Positions 9,262 through 19,197 of a DNA stretch of 64,000 nucleotides are shown here, one piece after another. The notes below the pieces were generated by a model, which searched no databases, was not told the origin of the DNA, and worked only from the letters and a program-made list of their open reading frames with translations. Origin of the DNA: Flagellimonas sp. HMM57 (GTDB lineage Bacteria; Bacteroidota; Bacteroidia; Flavobacteriales; Flavobacteriaceae); the NCBI RefSeq assembly GCF_021390175.1, contig NZ_CP090004.1:1364001-1428000 (forward strand), in the 5' to 3' direction. A program made the position numbers and the translations under genes. Position 1 is the first letter of the stretch. Every line of letters begins with the position of its first letter.

Positions 9262-10020
9262 TTATCCCGCCAATAATGGATTTACGTTGATACCCCCGTC
9301 AATATTGTACTCTGCACCGGTGATGAAAGAGGCTTCATCAGATGCTAAAAAGTTGACCAAACTAGCAATATCCTCAGGTTGTCCAAAACGTTTTAAGGGA
9401 ATTCTGTTTTGCATAGCTTCGGCAAAACCGTTCAATTGTTCTTCAGGCATACCTGTCTTACCAAAAATTGGGGTGTATACCGGGCCAGGATTCACCGAAT
9501 TGATACGTATCTTTCTTGGAGCCAACTCCGTTGCTGCCGTTCTTGTATACGAGTTCATTGCTGCTTTACTTGCGGCATAGATAGCAGTATTCGGCATACC
9601 GGTATAGGCGTTGACCGAAGACAGGTTGATAATGGCCCCACCATCTTTAATAATAGGCAGGAACTTTTCAACAGTGAATACTGCTCCCTTAAAGTTGATT
9701 CCCATCTGGTTATCGAACATCTCTTCTGTAATTTGACCTACTGGGGCCGGAGTAAAAATACCAGCATTTACGAATAGAATGTCGACCGCGCCATAATTGC
9801 TTTTTACTTGGGCAACCAAACTGTCCAAGGCATTGAGATCCTTAACATCCGCCACTACACCCTGTACGCCAAGTTCGTTGGCCGCCGTGTTTACTTTTTC
9901 TTCTGAGCGCCCCGTGATAATCACATTGGCCCCTTGCTCTTTAAATTTTTTCGCTGAAGCATAACCGATACCACTATTTCCACCGGTAACTACAGCTATT
10001 TTTCCTTCTAGATTTCCCAT
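9262..10020 (-). CDS. SDR family oxidoreductase
   Basis: Classical short-chain dehydrogenase/reductase, 252 aa. Visible motifs: AVVTGGNSGIGYASAKKF (TGxxxGxG cofactor loop), VNAGIF (NAG), INLSSVNAYTGMPNTAIY with the catalytic Ser and YAASK (YxxxK), then RINSVNPGPVYTP and the C-terminal FLASDEASFITGAEYNIDGG. Ser, Tyr and Lys are all present, so it should be active; substrate unknown. The start is ATG at 10020 (MGNLEGKIAVVTGG); upstream in-frame TTG codons lie inside the operator. It is cotranscribed with its TetR regulator, an arrangement typical of inducible xenobiotic or aldehyde/quinone reductases. Confidence 0.92.
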   Translation of the reverse strand: MGNLEGKIAVVTGGNSGIGYASAKKFKEQGANVIITGRSEEKVNTAANELGVQGVVADVKDLNALDSLVAQVKSNYGAVDILFVNAGIFTPAPVGQITEEMFDNQMGINFKGAVFTVEKFLPIIKDGGAIINLSSVNAYTGMPNTAIYAASKAAMNSYTRTAATELAPRKIRINSVNPGPVYTPIFGKTGMPEEQLNGFAEAMQNRIPLKRFGQPEDIASLVNFLASDEASFITGAEYNIDGGINVNPLLAG

Positions 10021-10052
10021 TTTGATTTTATTTAAAGTTTTTAATTTTATTT

Positions 10053-10066
10053 GGAACAATCATTCC
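10053..10066. promoter_or_regulatory. TetR operator 1 (downstream of the -7 box)
   Basis: GGAACAATCATTCC, an imperfect palindrome that is the inverted near-copy of the site at 10087-10100. It overlaps the expected transcription start of the SDR-tetR operon. Confidence 0.7.
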
Positions 10067-10070
10067 AATA

Positions 10071-10103
10071 CAAACATATAAATAACGGAACGATTGTTCC
10101 AAA
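10071..10103 (-). promoter_or_regulatory. Promoter of the SDR-tetR operon
   Basis: On the minus strand TTTG, 21 nt, TATGTTTG: an exact match to the Bacteroidota consensus boxes. The -33 box abuts operator 2 and the -7 box lies between the two operators. Confidence 0.65.
10087..10100. promoter_or_regulatory. TetR operator 2 (over the -33 to -7 spacer)
   Basis: GGAACGATTGTTCC, near-perfect palindrome, 34 bp centre to centre from operator 1 (about three helical turns). Typical TetR operator size and symmetry. Confidence 0.7.
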
Positions 10104-10179
10104 TAAAAAACGAGGTTTATCTTTTTGTTAACAATAAAGTTCCGTTTTCGTATCTTACCACTAGCTAAATCAAACCAAA

Positions 10180-13100
10180 ATGAAAGTACTCCGATTACTC
10201 CTAGTTGTTCTGTTGCTTATCTCTTTTCAAAGTGAAGCGCAACGTAGAAAGAAGAAAGCAACAACGCCAAACATTGTTCTTAACGATTCTACCTATCATG
10301 GTTTAAAATGGCGAAACATTGGTCCTTTTAGGGGAGGGCGAAGCGTTGCTTCCTCTGGCGTTATAGACCAACCCATGACCTATTATATGGGTTCTACAGG
10401 TGGAGGCATATGGAAAACTGTTGATGACGGTATCACTTGGAAAAATGTTTCAGATGGACAACTCAGTACAGGAACTGTTGGAGCAATTGCCGTTTCCGAA
10501 AGCAATTCAAATATTATAGTCGTCGGAATGGGTGAACATGCTGCAAGAGGGGTAATGACATCCATGGGAGACGGGGTTTATAAATCTACCGATGCCGGAA
10601 AAACCTGGAAACACATTGGATTGGATGAAACCCGACACATTTCAGATGTCATTATTGATCCTAAAAATCCTGATATCATTTTTGTGGCTGCGCAGGGTGC
10701 ACAGTATGGAGCTTCAAAAGAAAGAGGTATTTATCGCTCCTTGGATGGAGGAACTACTTGGGAAAATGTACTTTTTGTGGATGAGAACACTGGAGCTTCT
10801 TCGTTATCCATGGATATGAAAAACCCTTTGATTCTCTACGCGGCTATGTGGCAGCACAGACGCTATCCGTGGACTATGGAATCTGGTGGAGCTTCTTCTG
10901 GAATCCATAAATCGACTGATGGTGGCACAACATGGAAAAAATTGGAAGAAGGGTTACCGGAAGAATTCGGAAAAGCAGGGATTTCAGTTTCACGGGCAAA
11001 TCCTGAGCGCGTTTTCGCAGTAATTGAAGCCGGAGACAAAAAAGGTGGTGTTTACAGAAGTGATGATGCCGGAAAAAAATGGAAGCAAATCAATTCGGAC
11101 CGAATCAACATTGCCCGGTCTTGGTATTACATGGAAATCTTCGCAGACCCCCAAAATGAAAATATCGTCTATGTATTGAATGCTCCGGTCACCAAATCTA
11201 TAGATGGCGGTAAAACATTCAAGCCATTACCTACGCCACACGGAGACAACCACCATTTATGGATCAATCCCTACGACAACTCCAAAATGATAAACTCCAA
11301 CGATGGAGGTGCCAATGTTTCCAACAATGGAGGTAAAAGTTGGAGTACACAGCAAAATCAACCCACATCGCAATTTTATCGGGTCATTACCGATAATTTG
11401 GTACCTTATAATGTCTATGGAGGCCAGCAGGACAATTCGGCCATCGCTATTGCAAGCAGAACCAACGATAACGGAATAGATTGGAAGGATTGGTATTCCG
11501 TTGCAGGTTGCGAAAGTGCCTATTTGGCTTTTGATCCGGATAACCCCGAGGTTGTTTACGGAGGTTGTTACCAAGGTATCATTGAACGATGGATAAAAGC
11601 TTCTAGAGAAGGAAAAGCCATTAAAGCATATCCCGAATTAGGGTTAGGAAAAGTACCTAAAGACTTTAAGTTTCGATACAACTGGAACGCACCGATCATC
11701 AGTTCGCCCCATGACAGGAATACCATCTACCATGCAGGCAACGTTGTTTTTAAAACAACAGACGGAGGGCAAAGTTGGGATGTAGTAAGTCCGGATTTGA
11801 CTAGAAACGAAATTGAAAAACAAGGTCCGGGTGGCGGTCCTTATACCAATGAAGCCGCGGGAGGTGAAAACTATAATACCTTGATGTACTTGGTTGAATC
11901 GCCCCATGAACAAGGCGTACTTTACGCCGGTAGCGATGATGGCCTTGTGCATATTACCAAAGATGGTGGCGCAAACTGGGAGAACGTTACTCCCCCGAGT
12001 CTATCGGAAGGCATCATTAACAGTATCGAAATATCGCCACATGACCCAGCAACGGCCTACATGACCGTAATGCGCTACAAATTTATGGACTTAAAACCCT
12101 ATATCTTTAAAACAAATGATTACGGGAAAACCTGGTCGAAAATCACAAACGGTTTTAAAGACAAGCATACCTTTGTTCGCGTTGTTCGTGAGGACAAAAA
12201 GAAAAAAGGTTTGTTGTATGCGGGCACAGAAACAGGTCTTTATGTTTCTCTGGATGATGGCAAAAACTGGCAACAGTTTCAACTGAATCTCCCTATAGTT
12301 CCCATCAATGACCTAGTGATTCAAGATAACGATTTGGTGGCGGCCACCGCTGGACGTTCTTTTTGGATTTTGGATGATTTAGGAGCAATTCAAAATAGTT
12401 TTGACACTACGGAAGAATTGAAAATCTTCAAACCAAAGGACACCTACAGAATTTTTGGTGGAAGCCCGGAAAAACCTGTTCCCGGATTAGGACAAAACCC
12501 GAAGCAGGGTGTAACCTTTGACTATTATTTACCGAAAGAAGCAGATTCCCTAGACTTGAAACTCGAAGTGCTTCAAAATGGAAAAATAATCCGAACCTTG
12601 ACAAATAAAAAACCTGAAAATTTTAAATCATGGCCCGGAGGTCCACCAAAACCTGTTGTACTTCCTTCAAAAAAAGGGTTTAACCGTTTTACATGGGATT
12701 TTAGCAAAGATCCTATTCCTGCTATAGATAACGTATTTGTTTTTGGAAATTATAGCGGCGCAAGTGTAGCACCAGGTGATTATACCTTACGTTTAACATT
12801 AGAAGATGAAACTGTAGAAACTATGGTCACGATTTTACCCAATCCAAAAATCAAGGCTTCTGAAGCGGAATATGCAGAACAACAAGAGGTTTTGAACCAA
12901 ATTGAAAATACGCTTCGTTCCATGCATGAAGCCGTCAACCAGATGCGTTCTGCAAAATCACAATTAAAAGCTTATAAAAAACTTCTAAAAGACAACGATG
13001 ATGCGGAAGAACTTGTTAAACTTGGTGATTCATTGATAAAAAGAATTGAAACATGGGAGGAAAAGCTCATCCAACCTAAGCAAAAAACGTTTCAGGATGT

Positions 13101-13326
13101 GATTAATTTCAACAACCAGCTCAACGCGGATTTTATGCATTTAAAAGGCTTTGTTGATTCCTCGGAACCCCAAGTAACAGAAGGAGCCAAAGAGCGATTA
13201 CGTGATCTTTTGGCACAATGGAAGGTATTTGAGAATGAAAAAAGCACCATTGTTACGAATGAAATGGACAGCTACAATGATTTGTACGGTGCACTAAAAC
13301 TACCGGCCATTCTATTGGAAGACTAG
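10180..13326 (+). CDS. Large secreted BNR/Asp-box beta-propeller protein
   Basis: 1048-aa protein with a signal peptide ([20 protein letters not shown]). It opens with the family signature [19 protein letters not shown] and contains many Asp-box repeats: [77 protein letters not shown] and [11 protein letters not shown]. These build sortilin/Vps10-like propellers over about residues 40-740. A beta domain and a helical C-terminus (residues 900-1048) follow. In Bacteroidota such proteins are annotated as glycosyl hydrolases by Asp-box similarity, but enzymatic activity is usually unproven; binding or peptidase-associated roles are possible. A pentapeptide-repeat gene starts 9 bp downstream. Confidence 0.88.
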   Translation: MKVLRLLLVVLLLISFQSEAQRRKKKATTPNIVLNDSTYHGLKWRNIGPFRGGRSVASSGVIDQPMTYYMGSTGGGIWKTVDDGITWKNVSDGQLSTGTVGAIAVSESNSNIIVVGMGEHAARGVMTSMGDGVYKSTDAGKTWKHIGLDETRHISDVIIDPKNPDIIFVAAQGAQYGASKERGIYRSLDGGTTWENVLFVDENTGASSLSMDMKNPLILYAAMWQHRRYPWTMESGGASSGIHKSTDGGTTWKKLEEGLPEEFGKAGISVSRANPERVFAVIEAGDKKGGVYRSDDAGKKWKQINSDRINIARSWYYMEIFADPQNENIVYVLNAPVTKSIDGGKTFKPLPTPHGDNHHLWINPYDNSKMINSNDGGANVSNNGGKSWSTQQNQPTSQFYRVITDNLVPYNVYGGQQDNSAIAIASRTNDNGIDWKDWYSVAGCESAYLAFDPDNPEVVYGGCYQGIIERWIKASREGKAIKAYPELGLGKVPKDFKFRYNWNAPIISSPHDRNTIYHAGNVVFKTTDGGQSWDVVSPDLTRNEIEKQGPGGGPYTNEAAGGENYNTLMYLVESPHEQGVLYAGSDDGLVHITKDGGANWENVTPPSLSEGIINSIEISPHDPATAYMTVMRYKFMDLKPYIFKTNDYGKTWSKITNGFKDKHTFVRVVREDKKKKGLLYAGTETGLYVSLDDGKNWQQFQLNLPIVPINDLVIQDNDLVAATAGRSFWILDDLGAIQNSFDTTEELKIFKPKDTYRIFGGSPEKPVPGLGQNPKQGVTFDYYLPKEADSLDLKLEVLQNGKIIRTLTNKKPENFKSWPGGPPKPVVLPSKKGFNRFTWDFSKDPIPAIDNVFVFGNYSGASVAPGDYTLRLTLEDETVETMVTILPNPKIKASEAEYAEQQEVLNQIENTLRSMHEAVNQMRSAKSQLKAYKKLLKDNDDAEELVKLGDSLIKRIETWEEKLIQPKQKTFQDVINFNNQLNADFMHLKGFVDSSEPQVTEGAKERLRDLLAQWKVFENEKSTIVTNEMDSYNDLYGALKLPAILLED

Positions 13327-13335
13327 ATATTGCTT

Positions 13336-13908
13336 ATGAAGGATTCATTTATTGCGGATCAAGAATTTGTAGGTATTGATTATACTAAAAATCGGTTGCC
13401 CAAAGCAGACTATGAAAACTGTATTTTTACGAATTGCACATTTACAAATGCGTATTTGGACAACCAGAACTTTATGGAGTGTGAATTTGTTGCTTGTGAC
13501 CTAACCAATGCGAACATAAGCCATACTACTTTTAAAGAGTCCCTATTTAAGGATTCTAAGCTCATTGGCCTCCGGTTTGAAGATTGTAACGAGTTCTTGT
13601 TGTCCGTTCAGTTTGATAACTGTAATTTACATTTGACCTCTTTTTATCAAGTTGGATTAAAGGGAACGTTATTTTCAGGTTGTAGCCTCTTAGAAACAGA
13701 TTTTACCGGAACCGATTTGACATCAGCCAAACTCCAAAATTGTAATTTAGAAAAAGCCATCTTCTTTCAAACGATACTTGAAGGTGCAGACCTGAGTACT
13801 TCCTTCAACTATACCATCGACCCAGAAAAAAATCAACTGAAAAAAGCCAAATTTTCTAAAAACGGGCTATCCGGTCTTTTGAAGAAATATGAAATAAAAA
13901 TAGTATAG
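13336..13908 (+). CDS. Pentapeptide repeat protein
   Basis: 190-aa protein built of A(D/N)LXX-type five-residue repeats that form a right-handed quadrilateral beta helix: NCIFTNCTFTNAYLDNQNFM, ECEFVACDLTNANISHTTF, DSKLIGLRFEDC, GTDLTSAKLQNCNLEKAIFF and LEGADLSTSF. No signal peptide, so cytosolic. Layout and length are reminiscent of the McbG/Qnr group, whose members mimic DNA and protect gyrase, but that role is not shown by sequence alone. ATG at 13336 is chosen over an in-frame TTG two codons upstream. It follows the BNR gene by 9 bp. Confidence 0.87.
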   Translation: MKDSFIADQEFVGIDYTKNRLPKADYENCIFTNCTFTNAYLDNQNFMECEFVACDLTNANISHTTFKESLFKDSKLIGLRFEDCNEFLLSVQFDNCNLHLTSFYQVGLKGTLFSGCSLLETDFTGTDLTSAKLQNCNLEKAIFFQTILEGADLSTSFNYTIDPEKNQLKKAKFSKNGLSGLLKKYEIKIV

Positions 13909-14015
13909 CTGTCCAATTAACCTCGCTGAAAACGTCGTACTGTTAGAACATTGATGCCTTCATAAAATAGAATGAAACGCAATGTTCAATTTTATATTAA
14001 TCAAATAAAACGTAA

Positions 14016-14516
14016 ATGATGCGACAGTATTTTATGCTATGCCTATTTGTGACCGTCTCTGTAAAAGCGCAGAACACCTTATCCTTAAAAAACGGTGAGC
14101 TTTCACCAAAAGCCACACTCACCATCGTTTCTTGGATGGAGGGCCATTGGAAAGGAGAAGCCTTTGGGGGAATTGCGGAAGAAATATGGAGCCCACCATT
14201 TGGCGGTTCAATGATGTTTGTTTTCAAACATGTAATGGATGATAAAGTCAATTTTTACGAAACGGGACATATTAGGGAAATAGGTGGAACCTTGGTTTTT
14301 GAATTGAAACATTTCAACAATGACCTAAAGGGCTGGGAGGAAAAAAATGAAGTACAATCCTTCAAACTGGTAAAAGTGGATGAAAATCGTGTATATTTCG
14401 AAGGATTTACTTTTGAAAGAATCGAGAATAACGAAGTAAACATCTATGCCATGATCAGTGGCGAAGCAAATAACCCCGAAGAAATCAAGTTCAATTACAA
14501 AAGGGTTAAACTTTGA
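14016..14516 (+). CDS. DUF6265-like secreted protein
   Basis: 166-aa protein with a short signal peptide ending VSVKAQ. The mature part has the pattern VSWMEGHWKGEAFGGIAEEIWSP, FGGSMMFVFKHV, HIREIGGTLVFELKHFNND and VYFEGFTFERI, which I recognise as the DUF6265 type, probably a lipocalin-like small beta barrel. Function unknown. Its stop overlaps the TTG start of the next gene (TTGA), so the two are likely translationally coupled. Confidence 0.72.
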   Translation: MMRQYFMLCLFVTVSVKAQNTLSLKNGELSPKATLTIVSWMEGHWKGEAFGGIAEEIWSPPFGGSMMFVFKHVMDDKVNFYETGHIREIGGTLVFELKHFNNDLKGWEEKNEVQSFKLVKVDENRVYFEGFTFERIENNEVNIYAMISGEANNPEEIKFNYKRVKL

Positions 14517-14863
14517 CAAAAGAATGTTTGGAATGTGGTGAAAAACTAATGGGAAGGGTCGATAAAAAATATTGCTCCGACCATTGCAGAAATGCCTATA
14601 ACAACAGGTTGAACAAGGACAGTAAAAATTTGGTCCGCAACATTAATAACAGGCTCCGAAAGAATTATAGGGTATTGGATAGTTTTACTTTAAAAGACGG
14701 AAAAACAACTACCACCAAAATGAGGTTGGTAGACAAAGGTTTTGACTTTGAATATATTACCAATCTTTATACCACCAAAAAAGGAAGCACGTATTATTTT
14801 GTGTATGACCTTGGTTATTTACCTCTTGACAACGACCGTTATATGATCGTAAAGCGGGAATAA
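14513..14863 (+). CDS. Zinc-ribbon protein (DUF2116-like)
   Basis: 116-aa basic protein. The N-terminus carries a four-cysteine/histidine zinc knuckle, CLECGEKLMGRVDKKYCSDHC, followed by RNAYNNRLNKDSKNLVRNIN, as in DUF2116/MYM-like Zn ribbons of Bacteroidota. The C-terminal half (FEYITNLYTTKKGSTYYFVY DLG) is a small beta domain, perhaps winged-helix-like. The start must be TTG at 14513: later ATGs would remove the zinc ligands, and TTG overlaps the upstream TGA. A nucleic-acid-binding role is inferred only from the fold. Confidence 0.7.
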   Translation: MTKECLECGEKLMGRVDKKYCSDHCRNAYNNRLNKDSKNLVRNINNRLRKNYRVLDSFTLKDGKTTTTKMRLVDKGFDFEYITNLYTTKKGSTYYFVYDLGYLPLDNDRYMIVKRE

Positions 14864-14880
14864 GAAAAATGACAAAGTAT

Positions 14881-15351
14881 TTATTTCCAGTTTTGAGCAC
14901 TTAACTTTAATGCTGCTACCACAATGTCCTTTCTACTTATTTGACCGACCAGAATATCGTTTTTCATTACCGGAAGCCTTCGCCTGTTGTGTATATCGAA
15001 AACACCAGCGGCATCAAAAATACTGGTATCGTGTGGTATGGTTTCCACATCTTTGGTCATGTAGCGTTCCACACTTTTGTCAAGAATGGGCTGGTTAAAA
15101 TATCTACTTTCCGAGATTTGCTTCATACAATCGGCTTCAGAAATAATACCGACCAAAAATCCATTTTGATCAAGTACAGGACCACCGGATATGTGGTATT
15201 TTGCAAATGCCTCCATGACTTCTAAAATAGATTGTTCCGGTGAAAAAGTAACCAACTTCTTTGTCATATAGTCCTCCACAAGTATTGGGGCTTTGTATTC
15301 TTTTTTTGAGGCATCTTTAGATCTAGCACCTTGAAAACTCTTGATAGCCAT
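14881..15351 (-). CDS. CBS-domain pair protein
   Basis: 156-aa cytosolic protein consisting of two CBS motifs, which together bind adenine nucleotides. Visible signatures: YMTKKLVTFSPEQSILEVMEAFAKYHISGGPVLDQNGFLVGIISEADCM (first) and YMTKDVETIPHDTSIFDAAGVFDIHNRRRLPVMKNDILVGQISRKDIV (second), each written here with gaps in mind as one motif. No other domain is attached, so it may act as a sensor for a partner protein. It is a single gene, convergent with the zinc-ribbon gene and divergent from the M28 peptidase. Confidence 0.85.
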   Translation of the reverse strand: MAIKSFQGARSKDASKKEYKAPILVEDYMTKKLVTFSPEQSILEVMEAFAKYHISGGPVLDQNGFLVGIISEADCMKQISESRYFNQPILDKSVERYMTKDVETIPHDTSIFDAAGVFDIHNRRRLPVMKNDILVGQISRKDIVVAALKLSAQNWK

Positions 15352-15473
15352 ATCGTTACTTTTTTTGGGTTGATTACTAAATATAGGAAAATTTAACGAA
15401 TTATTTAAGTATTTCCCCTTTTATATGAGAACCTTTCATAATTTCATACATTTATATACAACTTAATCAAACC

Positions 15474-17750
15474 ATGAAGTTTTCTAAAACCCTCGCACTT
15501 CTATTACTTTTTCTGGCCATTTATTGGAGTTATAAATCTTTGATGCCGTCATACCAGAGTGATGCTGATATAGCCTTGCACAGTTTTTCAACGGATAGGG
15601 CATTGGAACATGTTAAAAATCTCTCCAAAGAACCCCATGCGGTAGGCTTCCCTGGGCACTCGAATGCCAAAACTTACATTATTGCCGAACTCAAAAAACT
15701 TGGATTAGAGACCAATACCCAAGAAGGTTACACGGCAGGTGATTGGGCCAATCTGAGCAAGGCCACTAATATCATGGCAAGGATTGAAGGTTCTGAACAA
15801 GGAAAGGCACTGTTGCTAATGTCGCATTATGATAGCAGCCCACATTCTTCTTTTGGAGCCAGTGATGCTGCCAGTGGTGTAGCTACCATTCTAGAAGGGG
15901 TGCGGGCATTTCTTGCAGAAAATAAGACTCCAAAGAATGATATTATCATTTTAATCACCGATGCTGAAGAATTAGGGCTCAATGGTGCAGATTTGTTTGT
16001 CGACAAGCACCCTTGGGCAGAAGATGTTGGACTTGTTCTTAATTTTGAAGCACGCGGTAGCGGAGGTCCCAGCTATATGCTCATTGAAACCAACAGGGGG
16101 AACGGAACGTTGATAAAGGAATTTACAAAGGCAAATCCTGAGTATCCTGTAGCAAATTCTTTGGCATACAGTATTTACAAAATGTTGCCCAACGATACCG
16201 ATTTGACCGTTTTTAGGGAAGATGCGGATATTGAAGGTTTTAATTTTGCATTTATCGATGACCATTTCGATTATCATACCGCTCTGGACACCTATGAACG
16301 ATTGGACAGAACATCCTTGGCACATCAAGGAAGCTATCTGATGCCATTGCTCCATTATTTTAGTGAAACCGATTTGAACAACTTGAAAAGCTTGGATGAC
16401 CTAGTGTATTTCAACATTCCCTTTTTCAAGTTGATTTCGTATCCTTTTGAATGGATTTGGCCCATGTTCGGTATCGCTATCATTGCCTTTTTACTACTGC
16501 TCTTTGCAGGTTTCAAAAAAGGAAGGCTTTCCTTAATGGGAACCATAAAAGGATTCTTGCCACTTTTAATCTGCTTGGTCTTAAATGGGATAATAGGATA
16601 CTTTGCTTGGACTGCCATTACATGGTGGTATCCAGGGTTTAAAGATATGCTTCATGGGTTTACCTACAACGGGCATACCTATATTTTGGTCTATGTATTG
16701 CTTTCTTTGACCATTTGTTTTTGGACATATCATAAGTTCCGAAAAACAAACACCCAAGACCTTTTGGTAGCTCCTATTATAATTTGGTTGTTACTATGCG
16801 GACTTATGGCAGCTTATTTGCAAGGGGCCAGTTTTTTTGTAGTACCTGTATTTAGTCTTCTGGTAGCATTCATGGTAGTCATAAATCAAGATAAGCCCAA
16901 TCCGTTCTTATTGGTATTTCTAACCCTTCCCGGAGTTTTTATATTTGCTCCATTTATAAAAATGTTCCCCGTAGGACTTGGATTAAAAATGATGGTCGCA
17001 GCCACTGTTTTCACCACACTCTTGTTCTTCATAACGCTTCCTTTTTTAAATCAACTGAAGAAGGACCGATTAGCATATCTGAGCTTATTCTTGTTTCTAG
17101 TATTTAGTATTTCTGGGCATATTAAATCGGACTTTAACGAAGAACGACCAAAACCCAGCAGTTTGCTCTATGTTTACGATGCAGATACCGATTCCGCTAT
17201 CTGGGCCACCTATGACAATCAACTCATAGATTGGAACAATCAATTAATTGGACCTGATAAAACAGTTCCAAAAGCTGGCGAACTAAAAACTATACCAAGC
17301 AAATACAGAACTAAGTTCACGTATGTTGCCAATGCACCCAGAAAAAACGTGCAAGCACCATGGATAGATACGCTTAGGGACACGGTCATAGGCGAGGAAC
17401 GAATTCTTGATCTGTGTATTACGCCCAAGCGAGCAGTCAATCGATTGGATATTTACACCAATATTCTAAAACTTAATGCTGCCAAGATAAACAATGTGGT
17501 CCTTTCCGATTATTTTCTTGAAAACCGAAAAAGAAGATTGATTACGCATTACATAAGCGATAACGACTACACGGAACTTGAGTTGAGTTTCCCAAAAGAT
17601 TCCATTCTAGATATTACCATTTATGAAGCTTCCAATGATTTGTTGACAAACAAAAAATTTGGAGTTCCCGAAAGACCTAAAAACAGTATTCCTATGCCTT
17701 TTGTATTAAATGATGCTATCTTGGTCACCAAAACGATGAAATTTGATTGA
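15474..17750 (+). CDS. M28 family membrane metallopeptidase
   Basis: 758 aa. An N-terminal anchor helix is followed by an M28 aminopeptidase domain (about residues 40-310) and a C-terminal block of about nine transmembrane helices with a final periplasmic domain, a layout like eukaryotic ERMP1 and bacterial M28 membrane peptidases. Zinc ligands are visible: His/Asp in LLMSHYDSSPHSSFGASDAASG, Glu-Glu in ITDAEELGLNGA, Glu in NFEARGSGG, and His in IDDHFDYHTALDTYE. It probably cleaves N-terminal residues from peptides on the periplasmic side. Its stop overlaps the next gene by 8 bp. Confidence 0.88.
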   Translation: MKFSKTLALLLLFLAIYWSYKSLMPSYQSDADIALHSFSTDRALEHVKNLSKEPHAVGFPGHSNAKTYIIAELKKLGLETNTQEGYTAGDWANLSKATNIMARIEGSEQGKALLLMSHYDSSPHSSFGASDAASGVATILEGVRAFLAENKTPKNDIIILITDAEELGLNGADLFVDKHPWAEDVGLVLNFEARGSGGPSYMLIETNRGNGTLIKEFTKANPEYPVANSLAYSIYKMLPNDTDLTVFREDADIEGFNFAFIDDHFDYHTALDTYERLDRTSLAHQGSYLMPLLHYFSETDLNNLKSLDDLVYFNIPFFKLISYPFEWIWPMFGIAIIAFLLLLFAGFKKGRLSLMGTIKGFLPLLICLVLNGIIGYFAWTAITWWYPGFKDMLHGFTYNGHTYILVYVLLSLTICFWTYHKFRKTNTQDLLVAPIIIWLLLCGLMAAYLQGASFFVVPVFSLLVAFMVVINQDKPNPFLLVFLTLPGVFIFAPFIKMFPVGLGLKMMVAATVFTTLLFFITLPFLNQLKKDRLAYLSLFLFLVFSISGHIKSDFNEERPKPSSLLYVYDADTDSAIWATYDNQLIDWNNQLIGPDKTVPKAGELKTIPSKYRTKFTYVANAPRKNVQAPWIDTLRDTVIGEERILDLCITPKRAVNRLDIYTNILKLNAAKINNVVLSDYFLENRKRRLITHYISDNDYTELELSFPKDSILDITIYEASNDLLTNKKFGVPERPKNSIPMPFVLNDAILVTKTMKFD

Positions 17751-18552
17751 GAAAATCGGTATTTTGGGTTGTGGTTGGCTGGGTTTACCATTAGCGAAGC
17801 ATTTTGTAAGCAAAAAATATGAAGTACACGGCACTACTACTTCTGAGCAAAAGTTAAGGGAACTAAAACAAGAAGGGATCGTTCCTTATCACATCTCTTT
17901 ATCAGTCACTAAAATTGAAGGAGATATTCAAAACTTTTTGTCCCATATAGATGTCTTGATTCTAAATGTTCCCCCAAAACTTAGAGGGGCGAATAAAGAG
18001 AGTTATATTGAAAAAATAAGACTTTTATACAGTGCAGTAAAGAAAAGCGCTGTAGTTAAACTCATTTTTGTAAGCAGCACCTCGGTGTATGGTGATGTAG
18101 AAGGTGAGGTTACGGAAGAGACCAGACCAGAGCCCGTAACAGAATCTGGAAAGCAATTGCTACAATGTGAACAGTTATTTATCAATGATGGAGCACTGGA
18201 GAGTACAATAATTCGTTTTGGCGGATTGATCGGACCGACTAGACATCCGGTTACGATGCTATCCCGCAGGCAGAACCTCAAGAATGGGAATGATCCCGTT
18301 AATTTAATCCATCTAAAAGACTGTATACATCTAATAGATACCATTATCGAAAACAATTATTGGAGCGAAGTCTTTAATGGAGTCTATCCGTTGCATCCCA
18401 GCAAGAAGGAATACTATACCAATGAAGCCATAAAACGTGGCCTAAACATCCCAGAATATTCTGACGAGTTCACAAGCAAACCGGGGAAAATTATACGCAG
18501 TAATAACTATCTTCATAAAAACCATATTTTCTACACTTCCATAATCTCGTGA
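17743..18552 (+). CDS. NAD(P)-binding epimerase-like protein (YeeZ type)
   Basis: 269-aa Rossmann protein. It opens with IGILGCGWLGLPLAKHFVSK (GxGxxG) and later shows LIFVSSTSVYGDVEGEVTEE, the atypical SDR serine/tyrosine region, and IIRFGGLIGPTRHPV. These are features of the YeeZ/SDR5 branch, with no proven substrate in most species. The predicted start is TTG at 17743, inside the last codons of the M28 gene, which suggests coupled translation; no ATG lies nearby in frame. The C-terminus is lysine/asparagine rich. Confidence 0.75.
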   Translation: MIEKIGILGCGWLGLPLAKHFVSKKYEVHGTTTSEQKLRELKQEGIVPYHISLSVTKIEGDIQNFLSHIDVLILNVPPKLRGANKESYIEKIRLLYSAVKKSAVVKLIFVSSTSVYGDVEGEVTEETRPEPVTESGKQLLQCEQLFINDGALESTIIRFGGLIGPTRHPVTMLSRRQNLKNGNDPVNLIHLKDCIHLIDTIIENNYWSEVFNGVYPLHPSKKEYYTNEAIKRGLNIPEYSDEFTSKPGKIIRSNNYLHKNHIFYTSIIS

Positions 18553-18642
18553 CTGACATTGCAAAACTGATGTTTCACAACAATTAAGACAATTTTAAGT
18601 TAATTAATTAACTGATTTTAAACTAATTATAAATCTTGATTT

Positions 18643-18650
18643 TACCTTTG
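18643..18650 (+). promoter_or_regulatory. Bacteroidota -7 box
   Basis: TACCTTTG, exact TAnnTTTG, 23 bp upstream of the ATG at 18674. I see no good -33 TTTG at the usual distance, but the upstream region is very AT-rich (repeated TTAATTAA). Confidence 0.45.
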
Positions 18651-18673
18651 TAGCAGATTAATTTATTAATGTC

Positions 18674-19048
18674 ATGGGAAATTCAAGATTAACAACAAGA
18701 ATCTTGATGGCGATGGATGATTTGATTACAGAAAGTAGTACAAGAAAAAACATAACCTCAAGATTTCAAGATTTACATAAATCAATTCTAAGAAAGCACT
18801 ACAATGCAGCGGATGTAGAGATAGATTATCATAGGCAGCGTATAAAAATGGATGTTGTGCTCAACGATCATGAGTACGATCCAAAAAAAATCAATACGGT
18901 GGTTTCCACAATGCCCTTAAATCTACATTATAAAAATCTGAGCTCCTTTTTAAAGGCTTGCTTAACGGAAGATGTGAGCACACTTGCTTTTTATGCCACC
19001 TTACTTAAACAATATACAAACAAAGACGTGGCCTTGTTAGCGTTATAA
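18674..19048 (+). CDS. Hypothetical protein, 124 aa
   Basis: Small cytosolic protein, not assigned to a family. It begins MGNSRLTTRILMAMDDLITE, is mostly helical by residue pattern, and has a basic middle (RFQDLHKSILRKHYNAADVEIDYHRQRIKMDVVLND, seen as helix then strand). A good -7 promoter box precedes it and the coding sequence is unlike a shadow frame, so it is likely real. Single-gene unit. Confidence 0.6.
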   Translation: MGNSRLTTRILMAMDDLITESSTRKNITSRFQDLHKSILRKHYNAADVEIDYHRQRIKMDVVLNDHEYDPKKINTVVSTMPLNLHYKNLSSFLKACLTEDVSTLAFYATLLKQYTNKDVALLAL

Positions 19049-19197
19049 AGCAGAAATCCAACAAATAGGTATTTTGGTTAAGTATGTTCTTAATTGAACA
19101 ATACCATTATGTTGGTTCTTGTTTTTGATTCTTATAGCATTCTTTAACAGCACGATATCAATTATTTTTTTAGTTTAGCCGCTCCAAACCCGAGAAA

